Assembly: GCA_937872175.1 (NCBI GenBank)
Contig: CALMPI010000049.1
Span: forward strand, 62,001-126,000
From: an uncultured Flavobacteriales bacterium
GTDB lineage: Bacteria > Bacteroidota > Bacteroidia > Flavobacteriales_F > PHOS-HE28
Direction of reading: 5' to 3'
DNA length: 64,000 nt
Part shown: positions 57,602 through 64,000 of the stretch, in pieces
Position numbering within the stretch: position 1 is the stretch's first letter
Layout of the letters: each line of letters begins with the position of its first letter
Notes under the pieces: generated by a model
Told to the model about the DNA's origin: nothing
Database searches by the model: none
Seen by the model: only the letters and a program-made list of their open reading frames with translations
Translations under genes and position numbers: made by a program

Positions 57602-58890
57602 GGGCCCTCACCACCATCGCCGTCCTGCTCCTCGCCGCCGCCGCAGCGGCGCAGGCGCTCACCGCCGAGGAGGCCGTGCGCATCGCCGTGGAGCGGAACC
57701 ACGGCATCCGCATGGCGCGTCTCGATGCCCGCAGCGCCGAGCTGATGAACACCGCCGGCAACGCCGGCATGCTGCCCACGGTGGACGTGGTGGGCCAGTA
57801 CAGCATTGACAACAGCGCCACCACCCAGACCTTCTTCAGCGGCGAGGTGCGCGAGCGCGACAACGCCGACCAGCGCGTGCTCGATGCCGCCGTGCAGCTC
57901 AACTGGACCGTCTTCGACGGGCTGTCCATGTGGGCCGCCAAGGACAGGCTGGAGGCCCTGGAGCTGATCGGCCGCACCCAGCTGCGGCAGCGCATCGAGG
58001 CCACCGTGTACGAGGCGCTGGCGACCTACTACCAGCTGGTGCAGCTGCGCCGGGCCATCGCCGTGCAGCAGGAGGGCGTGCGCATCAGCCGCGAGCGCTT
58101 CGGCATCGCCCAGGCCGCCGAACGCATCGGCAGCGGCAGCGGCCTGCAGGTGGTGCAGGCGCGGCTCGACCTCAGCGCCGACAGCGCCGCCGTGCTCGAC
58201 CTGCAGGTGCAGGAGGCCGCGGGCGCCGCCCGCCTCAACGCCCTGCTGGGCCGCGACCCCGCCACCCCCGTGGAGGTGGCCGCCGAGGTGCCCGCCCCCG
58301 CACCGATGGACCTGGCCGAGGTGCAGCAGGCCGCCCGGCAGGCCAACAGCGACCTGCAACAGGCCCGGCAGCAACGCATCGCCGCCGACCTCAGCGTGAA
58401 GGAGCTGCGCGGGGTGCTGCTGCCCCAGCTGGACCTCTTCGCCAACTACGGCTACACGCGCAGCACCAGCGCCGTCGGCATCCTGCAGAGCAATCAGGCC
58501 CTCGGCCCCGACTACGGCGCGCGCGTCCGCATCCCCCTCTTCGCCGGCCTGCAGGGTCGCAGCGCGATGCAGGTGGCGAAGGTGGAGCGGGAACGGGCGG
58601 AGATCGGCGCGCAACAGGCCGAGCTCGGCCTGGAGGAGAGCCTCCTGAACGCGTGGACCGCTTACACCACGGCCGGCCGGCGCGTGGCCCTGGAGGAGCA
58701 GAACCTCGATGGCGCGCGCACCCAGAGCACCGTCGCCCTGGAGAGCTACCGCCTGGGGGCCATCACCGCCGTGGAGCTGCGCGAGGTGCAGCTCGCCCTG
58801 GTGAGCGCCGAGCAGCGCCTGCTGGTGGCCCGCTACGAGGCCAAGCTCGCCGAACTGCAGCTCCAATGGCTGGCGGGCAGGCTGGTGTAG
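57598..58890 (+). CDS. TolC-like outer membrane efflux protein
   Basis: 430 aa. A signal peptide (residues about 1-18, ending A-Q-A) is followed by L-T-A-E-E-A-V-R-I-A-V-E-R-N-H-G-I, the start of the first TolC repeat; the second repeat begins near residue 235 (L-A-E-V-Q-Q-A-A-R-Q-A-N-S-D-L). Long helical hairpins with high Ala/Gln/Glu content match the periplasmic tunnel. It forms the outer membrane exit duct for the RND system. Translation is coupled to the pump gene. Confidence 0.93.
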   Translation: MRALTTIAVLLLAAAAAAQALTAEEAVRIAVERNHGIRMARLDARSAELMNTAGNAGMLPTVDVVGQYSIDNSATTQTFFSGEVRERDNADQRVLDAAVQLNWTVFDGLSMWAAKDRLEALELIGRTQLRQRIEATVYEALATYYQLVQLRRAIAVQQEGVRISRERFGIAQAAERIGSGSGLQVVQARLDLSADSAAVLDLQVQEAAGAARLNALLGRDPATPVEVAAEVPAPAPMDLAEVQQAARQANSDLQQARQQRIAADLSVKELRGVLLPQLDLFANYGYTRSTSAVGILQSNQALGPDYGARVRIPLFAGLQGRSAMQVAKVERERAEIGAQQAELGLEESLLNAWTAYTTAGRRVALEEQNLDGARTQSTVALESYRLGAITAVELREVQLALVSAEQRLLVARYEAKLAELQLQWLAGRLV

Positions 58891-58908
58891 GGCGCTCACA
58901 TCGGTCCA

Positions 58909-58930
58909 GCACCACGCCCGATCGAAGCGC
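58909..58930 (+). repeat. 22-bp direct repeat, left copy, flanking DUF2442/DUF4160 pair
   Basis: Core CACCACGCCCGATCGA followed by a GCGC end. One mismatch to the copy at 59640-59661. It ends 1 nt from the DUF2442 stop codon. Confidence 0.85.
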
Positions 58931-58931
58931 T

Positions 58932-59264
58932 TCAGGCCTTGGATATTGCCTTGCGTGAGACGGTTCGTCGCCGCACTGCCTGCACACGGGACTTGGGCAT
59001 CCGCGGCAGTTTTCCAGTGTAAAGCGTCTCGAAACGGAAGCACATCTCCCAGTCGTCCCAGTACACATCCACGTCTCGGTGCAGCTTGAATTTCCGGAAG
59101 CGGAGCACGTCCAGGTACTGGCTGTTCATGGGGTTCTGGCCGGCAGCGCTCAGAAAGGGGTGAAAGTCGATCTCGCTCACGTGCCCATCGGTGAAGGTGA
59201 AGCGAATGGTATAGTCGGCCACGTAGGTGGCCTTCTTGATCCGTACGTCCTCTGGGATGTTCAT
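58932..59264 (-). CDS. DUF2442 domain protein
   Basis: 110 aa. The family pattern is visible: I-R-I-K-K-A-T-Y-V-A-D-Y, L-R-F-T-F-type strand (I-R-F-T-F-T-D-G-H), E-I-D-F-H-P-F-L, and W-D-D-W-E-M-C-F-R. The basic tail R-R-R-T-V-S-R-K is an extension. DUF2442 genes usually pair with DUF4160 genes, as here (4-nt overlap), and are regarded as candidate toxin-antitoxin-like modules with a possible DNA-binding role; function unproven. The ATG at 59264 is chosen from the family start. Confidence 0.85.
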   Translation of the reverse strand: MNIPEDVRIKKATYVADYTIRFTFTDGHVSEIDFHPFLSAAGQNPMNSQYLDVLRFRKFKLHRDVDVYWDDWEMCFRFETLYTGKLPRMPKSRVQAVRRRTVSRKAISKA

Positions 59265-59566
59265 TTGATGCGGCGGGTAATGCGCTCGGGCCTGATGCGC
59301 TTGTGTTCCACGTAGAAGGCGGTCCATTTGGCCACGATGTCATCCTTCATGGCACGCACGAAGGTCTCAGCTTCCCGTTGTTCCTTTTCCGTGAGCATGT
59401 CCGCTCCTCGCTTGGCCCGCCAGCGGAGTTCCACCAGCCTGCCTTCCGCGAGGATGAGCATGATGATGCCTTCCCGATCACCATGCTGCACATGTAGATG
59501 CATCGGGTCATGGTCATCGCTGTAGAACAGGAAGATGAGGCCGAAGTATTCGTACAGCTTGGGCAT
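59261..59566 (-). CDS. DUF4160 domain protein
   Basis: 101 aa. M-P-K-L-Y-E-Y-F-G-L-I-F-L-F-Y-S-D-D-H-D-P-M-H-L-H-V begins the protein, in full agreement with DUF4160 (I list residues one by one because the segment is diagnostic: the D-D-H-x-P-x-H-x-H-V core is the hallmark). It is the first gene of the pair with DUF2442. A perfect TACCTTTG box ends 5 nt before the ATG, so the mRNA is probably leaderless. The pair is flanked by 22-bp direct repeats. Confidence 0.88.
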   Translation of the reverse strand: MPKLYEYFGLIFLFYSDDHDPMHLHVQHGDREGIIMLILAEGRLVELRWRAKRGADMLTEKEQREAETFVRAMKDDIVAKWTAFYVEHKRIRPERITRRIK

Positions 59567-59571
59567 TGACC

Positions 59572-59579
59572 CAAAGGTA
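59572..59579 (-). promoter_or_regulatory. -7 box of the DUF4160/DUF2442 operon
   Basis: Minus-strand TACCTTTG, exact TAnnTTTG, 5 nt before the ATG at 59566. Confidence 0.5.
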
Positions 59580-59639
59580 CGGCCGCCGCCGAGCCTTGTT
59601 GCGCGCACCCTTGCTTCAGCCCGCGCTGATCGGATGGAT

Positions 59640-59661
59640 GCACCACGCCCGATCGAGGCGC
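59640..59661 (+). repeat. 22-bp direct repeat, right copy, flanking DUF2442/DUF4160 pair
   Basis: Same orientation as 58909-58930, 731 bp away start to start; followed immediately by the GATC-word repeat at 59667-59697. Confidence 0.85.
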
Positions 59662-59666
59662 GCATT

Positions 59667-59697
59667 GGATCATCTGATCCGCTGATCATCCGATCGG
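59667..59697. repeat. GATC-word repeat downstream of uvrC
   Basis: GGATCATCTGATC and CTGATCATCCGATC words, between the TA-like pair and the 3' end of uvrC. Third member of the family seen at 46287 and 49165. Confidence 0.65.
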
Positions 59698-59710
59698 GAC
59701 CGCGCGCTGG

Positions 59711-61507
59711 CTATTGCGCGGCGGCAAGCCCCCGGATCACCGCCTCCGCCTTCTTCGCGCCCACCACCGCCGCCACATCCTCCGGCAGCGCCTCGCGGAT
59801 GCCCTTGATGCTGCCGAAGCGCGTGAGGAGCTTCTGCGCGGTGCCGGGGCCGATGCCGGGGATCTCCTCCAGACCCGTGCGGATGATGCGCTTGCTGCGC
59901 TTGCCGCGGTGGTGCGTGATGCCGAAACGGTGCGCCTCGTTGCGCATGTGCTGGATCACCTTCAGCGAGGAGCTGCGTTTGTCGATGTGCAGCGGGACGG
60001 GGTCGCCGGGGAAGTAGATCTCCTCCAGCTTCTTGGCGATGCCGATGATGGCGATCCTGCCGCGCAGGCCCAGCCGCTCCAGCGCGTTGAGCGCGGCGCC
60101 CAGCTGGCCCTTGCCACCGTCGATGACGATGAGCTGGGGTAGTGGTCCGCCCTCGGTGACGAGCCTGCTGTAGCGGCGCTCCACGGCCTCCTCCATGCTG
60201 GCGAAATCGTCCGGCCCCTCCACCGTGCGGATGTTGAAGTGGCGGTAGTCCTTCTTGCTGGGCTTGGCGTCCTTGAACACCACGCAGGCGCTCACCGGGT
60301 CGGTGCCCTGGGTGTTGCTGTTGTCGAAGCACTCGATGTGGCGTGGCAGTTCGCTGAGGCGCAGGTCCTGCTGCAGCTGTTCCAGGATGCGGGTGGTGGC
60401 GCCTTCGGGGTCGGTGAGCTTCTCCTGCTTCTGCTTGTCCAGCATGAAGTAGCGGGCGTTGCGCTCGCAGAGCTCCAGCAGCTGTTTCTTGTCGCCGCGC
60501 TGGGGCACGGTGAAGCGTACGCCGGGCACCTCGATCTCCGGATCGAAGGGCACGATGGCCTCCGGGGCCAGGCTCTTGTAGCGCTGGCGCAGTTCGGCGA
60601 TGGCGGCTTGGAGCATCTCCACGTCGCTCTCCTCGAGCTTTCGCTTGAGCTCGATGGTGATGCCGTGCACCACGGCGCCGTCGATCACGCGCATGTAGTT
60701 GACGTAGGTGCTGCCGCTGTCGCTCACCAGCCCGTGGATGTCCACGTCGCCGATGTCGGGGTTCACGACGATGCTCTTGGCGCGGTACTGCTCCAGGCGC
60801 TCCAGCTTCTGGCGGTACTCCTCGGCGGCCTCGAACTCCAGCCGGTCGGCGTGCCCCTGCATCTGCTCCTTCAGCACCTTGATCAGTCCGCTCACGCGCC
60901 CCTTCACGATCTGCAGCACCTGCTCCATGTTCGCGTCGTACTCGGCCTGCGACTGCAGCCCTTCGCAGGGGGCCTTGCAGTTGCCGATGTGGTACTCCAG
61001 GCAGCGCTTGAACTTCTTCTGCTCGATGTTCCTCGGCGTGAGGTCGTAGCTGCAGGTGCGGAGCTTGTAGAGCTTGTGCACCAGCCCGAGCACGGTCTTC
61101 ATGGTGCGCACGCTGGCGTAAGGGCCGAAGTGGTCGCTGCCGTCGTCCTCGGGGTTGCGCATGCCCTCCACGCGGGGGAAGCGCTCGTTGCGGATGCGGA
61201 TGAAGGGGAAGCTCTTGTCGTCGCGCAGCAGGATGTTGTAGCGCGGCTGGTGCTGCTTGATGAGGCTGTTCTCCAGCAGCAGCGCCTCGAACTCGGTGGG
61301 CACGTGGATCACGCGCAGGTCCGCGATCTTCCGGACCAACAGCCGGGTCTTCCCGTCGGCATGGTCCTTGGCGAAGTAGCTGCCCACGCGGTGGCGCAGG
61401 TCCTTGGCCTTGCCCACGTAGAGGATGGTGCCCTCGGCATCGAAGAACTGGTACACGCCGGGGGTGTGGGGCAGCAGGCGGACCTTCTCGCGGACGTCGA
61501 TGGACAT
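59711..61507 (-). CDS. uvrC: Excinuclease ABC subunit C
   Basis: 598 aa, normal for UvrC. N-terminal GIY-YIG nuclease (G-V-Y-Q-F-F ... I-L-Y-V-G-K-A-K-D-L-R-H-R-V), a UvrB-interaction region (A-E-E-Y-R-Q-K-L-E-R-L), the RNase H-like second nuclease (E-C-F-D-N-S-N-T-Q-G; V-I-D-G-G-K-G-Q-L) and C-terminal helix-hairpin-helix (I-P-G-I-G-P-G-T-A). It makes the 3' and 5' incisions in nucleotide excision repair with UvrA/UvrB. The ATG at 61507 fits the family; the frame is open upstream through repeat DNA. Confidence 0.96.
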   Translation of the reverse strand: MSIDVREKVRLLPHTPGVYQFFDAEGTILYVGKAKDLRHRVGSYFAKDHADGKTRLLVRKIADLRVIHVPTEFEALLLENSLIKQHQPRYNILLRDDKSFPFIRIRNERFPRVEGMRNPEDDGSDHFGPYASVRTMKTVLGLVHKLYKLRTCSYDLTPRNIEQKKFKRCLEYHIGNCKAPCEGLQSQAEYDANMEQVLQIVKGRVSGLIKVLKEQMQGHADRLEFEAAEEYRQKLERLEQYRAKSIVVNPDIGDVDIHGLVSDSGSTYVNYMRVIDGAVVHGITIELKRKLEESDVEMLQAAIAELRQRYKSLAPEAIVPFDPEIEVPGVRFTVPQRGDKKQLLELCERNARYFMLDKQKQEKLTDPEGATTRILEQLQQDLRLSELPRHIECFDNSNTQGTDPVSACVVFKDAKPSKKDYRHFNIRTVEGPDDFASMEEAVERRYSRLVTEGGPLPQLIVIDGGKGQLGAALNALERLGLRGRIAIIGIAKKLEEIYFPGDPVPLHIDKRSSSLKVIQHMRNEAHRFGITHHRGKRSKRIIRTGLEEIPGIGPGTAQKLLTRFGSIKGIREALPEDVAAVVGAKKAEAVIRGLAAAQ

Positions 61508-61569
61508 GCAGGGCGAAGATCGGGCTTGGGCTGCGCCCGTGATGATCCGTCTTCGATCCAAGGTGAGTA

Positions 61570-61689
61570 AGAGTGGCGAGTGACGAGTAAGCGAGTGGCG
61601 AGTGAATGCCCCCAGGCGATAAGCGCCGGATAAAGGGGCATTCACTCGCCACTCGCAGGCCGAAGGCCGAACTCGTCACTCGCCACTCT
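61570..61689. repeat. Nested inverted word repeat (GAGTGGC family), cruciform-like
   Basis: An outer pair (61570-61588 with 61671-61689, 19 perfect bases) encloses an inner pair (61591-61612 with 61635-61656, 22 perfect bases). Both arms are built from GAGTGGCGAGTGA words. It fills the gap between the divergent uvrC and lpxD genes, so a simple terminator role is unlikely. Confidence 0.88.
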
Positions 61690-61704
61690 CTCCCCACTGC
61701 CTCC

Positions 61705-61712
61705 TACCTTGG
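61705..61712 (+). promoter_or_regulatory. -7-like box for lpxD
   Basis: TACCTTGG, 16 nt before the ATG at 61729. Confidence 0.35.
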
Positions 61713-61728
61713 CACCACACATCCCGCC

Positions 61729-62757
61729 ATGCAATTCACCGCCGCACAGATCGCCCAGCTCCTTCACGGCACCGTGGAAGGCGACCCCAACGCCACCGTC
61801 ACCCGGCTCTCGAAGATCGAGGAGGGTGGTGAGGGCTCGTTGAGCTTTCTGGCCAACCCGGCCTACACGCAGTACGTGTACGGTACCACCGCCAGCGTGG
61901 TGATCATCGGGCAGGCGTTCGAGCTCTCCGCTCCGGTGAAGACCACCCTGGTGCGCGTGGCCGATGCGCAGGCGGCCTTCGCGAAGGTGCTGGCGATGTA
62001 CAACACCATCAAGCTGGACAAGAAGGGCATCTCGCCCCAGGCGGTGATCGAGCCCGGGGCCACCCACGGCGACCACTGCTACATCGGCGCGCTGGCTTAC
62101 ATCGGCGCCAACGCGAAGTTGGGCCACAACGTGAAGATCTATCCGCAGGCCTACATCGGCGACAACGTCAGCATCGGGGACAACACCACCGTCTTCGCGA
62201 ACGTGACCATCTACTCGGACTGCGTGGTGGGCGCCCACTGCATCATCCACAGCGGCACGGTGATCGGCAGCGACGGCTTCCGCTTCGCCACCGGCCCCAA
62301 CGCCGCGGAGAAGATCCCGCAGATCGGCAACGTGGTGATCGAGGACGATGTGGAGATCGGCGCCAACTGCGCCATCGACCGCGCCACGCTCGGCAGCACC
62401 ATCCTCCGCAAGGGGGTCAAGTTCGACAACCTCATCCACATCGCACACAACGTGGAGGTGGGCGAGAACACGTACTACGCGGCCGGTGGGGTGGTGGCGG
62501 GCAGCACCAAGATCGGGAAGAACTGCATGTTCAGCGGCCAGGTGGGCATCATCGGTCACCTGAAGATCGCGGACGGCACCATCATCGCGGCGCAGAGCGG
62601 CATCAGCAAGGATACCAAGGCGGGCGAGGCCTACATGGGTTCGCCGGCGTGGGAGGCGGGCAAGTACCGCAAAAGCTACATCCACTTCCGCAACCTGGAC
62701 AAGATCGTGGAGCGGCTGGAGAAGCTGGAGAAGGCGGCGAAGGCCACGGCCGGGTAG
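61729..62757 (+). CDS. lpxD: UDP-3-O-acylglucosamine N-acyltransferase
   Basis: 342 aa, standard. The N-terminal uridine-binding domain ([12 protein letters not shown]) is followed by left-handed beta-helix hexapeptide repeats ([23 protein letters not shown]) and the active-site His in [10 protein letters not shown]. It adds the N-linked 3-hydroxyacyl chain in lipid A synthesis, confirming an LPS-type outer membrane. The ATG at 61729 matches the family start. Confidence 0.95.
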   Translation: MQFTAAQIAQLLHGTVEGDPNATVTRLSKIEEGGEGSLSFLANPAYTQYVYGTTASVVIIGQAFELSAPVKTTLVRVADAQAAFAKVLAMYNTIKLDKKGISPQAVIEPGATHGDHCYIGALAYIGANAKLGHNVKIYPQAYIGDNVSIGDNTTVFANVTIYSDCVVGAHCIIHSGTVIGSDGFRFATGPNAAEKIPQIGNVVIEDDVEIGANCAIDRATLGSTILRKGVKFDNLIHIAHNVEVGENTYYAAGGVVAGSTKIGKNCMFSGQVGIIGHLKIADGTIIAAQSGISKDTKAGEAYMGSPAWEAGKYRKSYIHFRNLDKIVERLEKLEKAAKATAG

Positions 62758-62761
62758 GGCC

Positions 62762-64000
62762 TCAGTTCAACCGGTGCGCCAGCGTCACCGTGCGGCGGAT
62801 GCGCTCCACCTCGCCTTGCAGGTCGTAGGCCTCCAGCACCAGCACGTAAGGGCCGATGCGGGCCTTGCTGCCGTCGTCGCGGATGCCGTCCCAGCTCACC
62901 GCGCCCTCCACGCCCAGCAGCGCGTTGTTGAGCAGCTCGCGCACCGGGCGCCCGGCCAGGTCGAACACCGTGAGGGTGCCGGTGAAGCCGGGCTGCTCGA
63001 AGCGGTAGCTCACGGTCAGCAGGTCCTGGTAGCCGTCGTTGTCCGGGCTGAAGATGGCCGGCTCGATGGTGAGCGCGCCGGAGGCCTGTGGCGCCTCGCT
63101 GTACTGGCTGTTGAGGAAGCCCGGTGTGGCCCAGCCCGCCAGCTCCGAAGCGCTGTGCCAGTTGGTGCGGTCGTCCGCCGGACGTGCCGGATCCACGCGC
63201 TCCAGGCTCACCCCTTCGATGTCGTTGAGCAGCTCGAAGTGCAGGTCGTCGTCGTAGGCGAAGCGCTCCAGGGTGTCGCCCCCGGCGGTCATCAGCACCA
63301 CCGCTCCCTCGCCGTTGTTGTAGCTGGGCAGGTCGGTCTGCAGCGCCCGTTCCGACACGGTCTGCGGATAGGCGTTCAGCAGGTAGGGCAGGTCCTCGGT
63401 GACCACCACGTACTGTCCGGGCAGGAGCAGCACCGGCTGGGTGCTCACCGGCAGCGGGCTGCCGATCTGGCCGTCCGTTTCGTTGGCCAGCACCAGGTCG
63501 GCCAGGCTCAGGGTCTTGCTGCTGCGGTTGTAGAGCTCCACGAAGTCGCTGCCGCCGGTGCGCGGGTCGTAAAGCAGCTCGTTGATCACCACATCGCCGG
63601 CGGCGGGCGCTTGCGGCAGGGCGAGCGCCGCGGTGTTGGCCGTGCCGATGGCATTGCCGGGGCAGTCCTGCACGTTGGCCGCCGTCACCAAGTACAGCTG
63701 GCCCACGGTGAGCGCGGCGGCCAGGTCCAGCCGCACGGCCAGCGCGTTCTCCACCACCACGGCGTTCACCGCCACGGGCGGGTCCAGCGTGTAGGTGCCC
63801 GCGGCGAGGGAGGCCAGGTCCATCGGCTCGCTGAACAGCAGCCGCACCTGGTCCGGGGCGAGCACCTGGGCCGCCTGCAGCGCCGGAGCCTGCGTATCGG
63901 GCACGATGGCGAACACGCTGTTCTGCGCGCCCGGCGTGCCGCCCTGCGGAGCGGTGCTGGCCGTCCAGTTGGCGGCACTGCTGCACGGCGTGGTGGGGTC
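62762..64000 (-). CDS. Lamin-tail-domain surface protein, C-terminal part; 5' end outside window
   Basis: 412 codons are present, and the frame is open to the right edge. Order seen: A-N-W-T-A-S, an Ig-like segment (F-A-I-V-P-D-T-Q-A-P), then a lamin-tail domain (D-V-V-I-N-E-L-L-Y-D-P-R-T-G-G-S-D-F-V-E-L-Y-N), and a C-terminal gliding-type domain (I-E-P-A-I-F-S-P-D-N-D-G-Y-Q-D, then F-D-L-A-G-R-P-V-R-E-L and an F-lgD-like fold). The end is typical of secreted Bacteroidota surface proteins of the CHU/T9SS type B style. Role: surface-exposed, possibly nuclease-associated or adhesive; unknown. Its stop lies 4 nt from the convergent lpxD stop. Confidence 0.78.
   Translation of the reverse strand, partial: DPTTPCSSAANWTASTAPQGGTPGAQNSVFAIVPDTQAPALQAAQVLAPDQVRLLFSEPMDLASLAAGTYTLDPPVAVNAVVVENALAVRLDLAAALTVGQLYLVTAANVQDCPGNAIGTANTAALALPQAPAAGDVVINELLYDPRTGGSDFVELYNRSSKTLSLADLVLANETDGQIGSPLPVSTQPVLLLPGQYVVVTEDLPYLLNAYPQTVSERALQTDLPSYNNGEGAVVLMTAGGDTLERFAYDDDLHFELLNDIEGVSLERVDPARPADDRTNWHSASELAGWATPGFLNSQYSEAPQASGALTIEPAIFSPDNDGYQDLLTVSYRFEQPGFTGTLTVFDLAGRPVRELLNNALLGVEGAVSWDGIRDDGSKARIGPYVLVLEAYDLQGEVERIRRTVTLAHRLN

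Noticed and set aside
1..64000. tRNA or rRNA genes
   Set aside because: No cloverleaf with conserved T-loop or rRNA-like sequence was found by reading; a covariance search was not possible.

Overview
The window looks like chromosomal DNA of a GC-rich member of the Bacteroidota, most likely a Flavobacteriales-type organism. The pointers are type IX secretion (T9SS) style C-terminal tails on several secreted proteins, many small lipoproteins, Bacteroidota-type promoter boxes (TAnnTTTG and close variants) lying almost on the start codons, and Bacteroidota-specific conserved hypothetical genes. The G+C level was judged by eye, not computed. No rRNA or tRNA gene was recognised.

Layout. 1-882 is the 3' end of a class A penicillin-binding protein. 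931-11524 (+) holds the two subunits of a 3-oxoacid CoA-transferase (scoA, scoB) with a polytopic GT-C-like membrane protein wedged between them, followed by a run of further GT-C-like membrane proteins and a polyprenyl-phosphate sugar synthase (GT2); together these look like a lipid-linked sugar/glycan assembly operon. 11514-16155 (-) has a GH16-like lipoprotein, an unknown anchored protein, a Bacteroidota-specific 134-aa protein and a serine hydrolase. 16237-18840 is a large BNR/sortilin-type secreted protein. 18986-33365 is mainly housekeeping: lipB, a phosphoglucose/phosphomannose isomerase, a VapBC-like pair, lysS, a cyclophilin/HEAT lipoprotein, an M28/PDZ peptidase, gpsA, a RelE-type toxin-antitoxin pair, a LysE-type exporter, a kelch-like T9SS protein, an aldehyde dehydrogenase and a GT2. 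33870-37148 carries a T9SS protein, an orphan gp19-like tail-tube protein and an FN3 protein, then a 44-bp tandem repeat array next to an XRE regulator (37401-38106).

38359-52319 (-) is a type I restriction-modification island that is far larger than hsdMSR. In transcription order it reads: single-TRD S-like protein, hsdM, rhuM, metallophosphoesterase, TIR protein, hsdS, membrane/coiled-coil protein, DUF3800, a 175-aa unknown, hsdR, a YgjP-type metalloprotease, and a 664-aa protein combining RpoA-CTD-like, sigma-region-4-like and winged-helix segments. Most junctions overlap by 4-14 nt, so it behaves as one or two translationally coupled operons. It has a textbook Bacteroidota promoter at its head and a perfect 22-bp palindrome before hsdR. 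This is the most interesting part of the window.

52809-58890 (+) is a MarR regulator followed by a complete RND efflux system (adaptor, AcrB-type pump, TolC-type channel). 58932-59566 (-) is a DUF4160/DUF2442 pair flanked by 22-bp direct repeats. uvrC (-) and lpxD (+) follow, and the 3' part of a lamin-tail/T9SS surface protein runs off the right edge. Intergenic gaps repeatedly hold inverted repeats built from short reiterated words (GAGTGGC-, GTGAATGG- and GATCATCT-type families).
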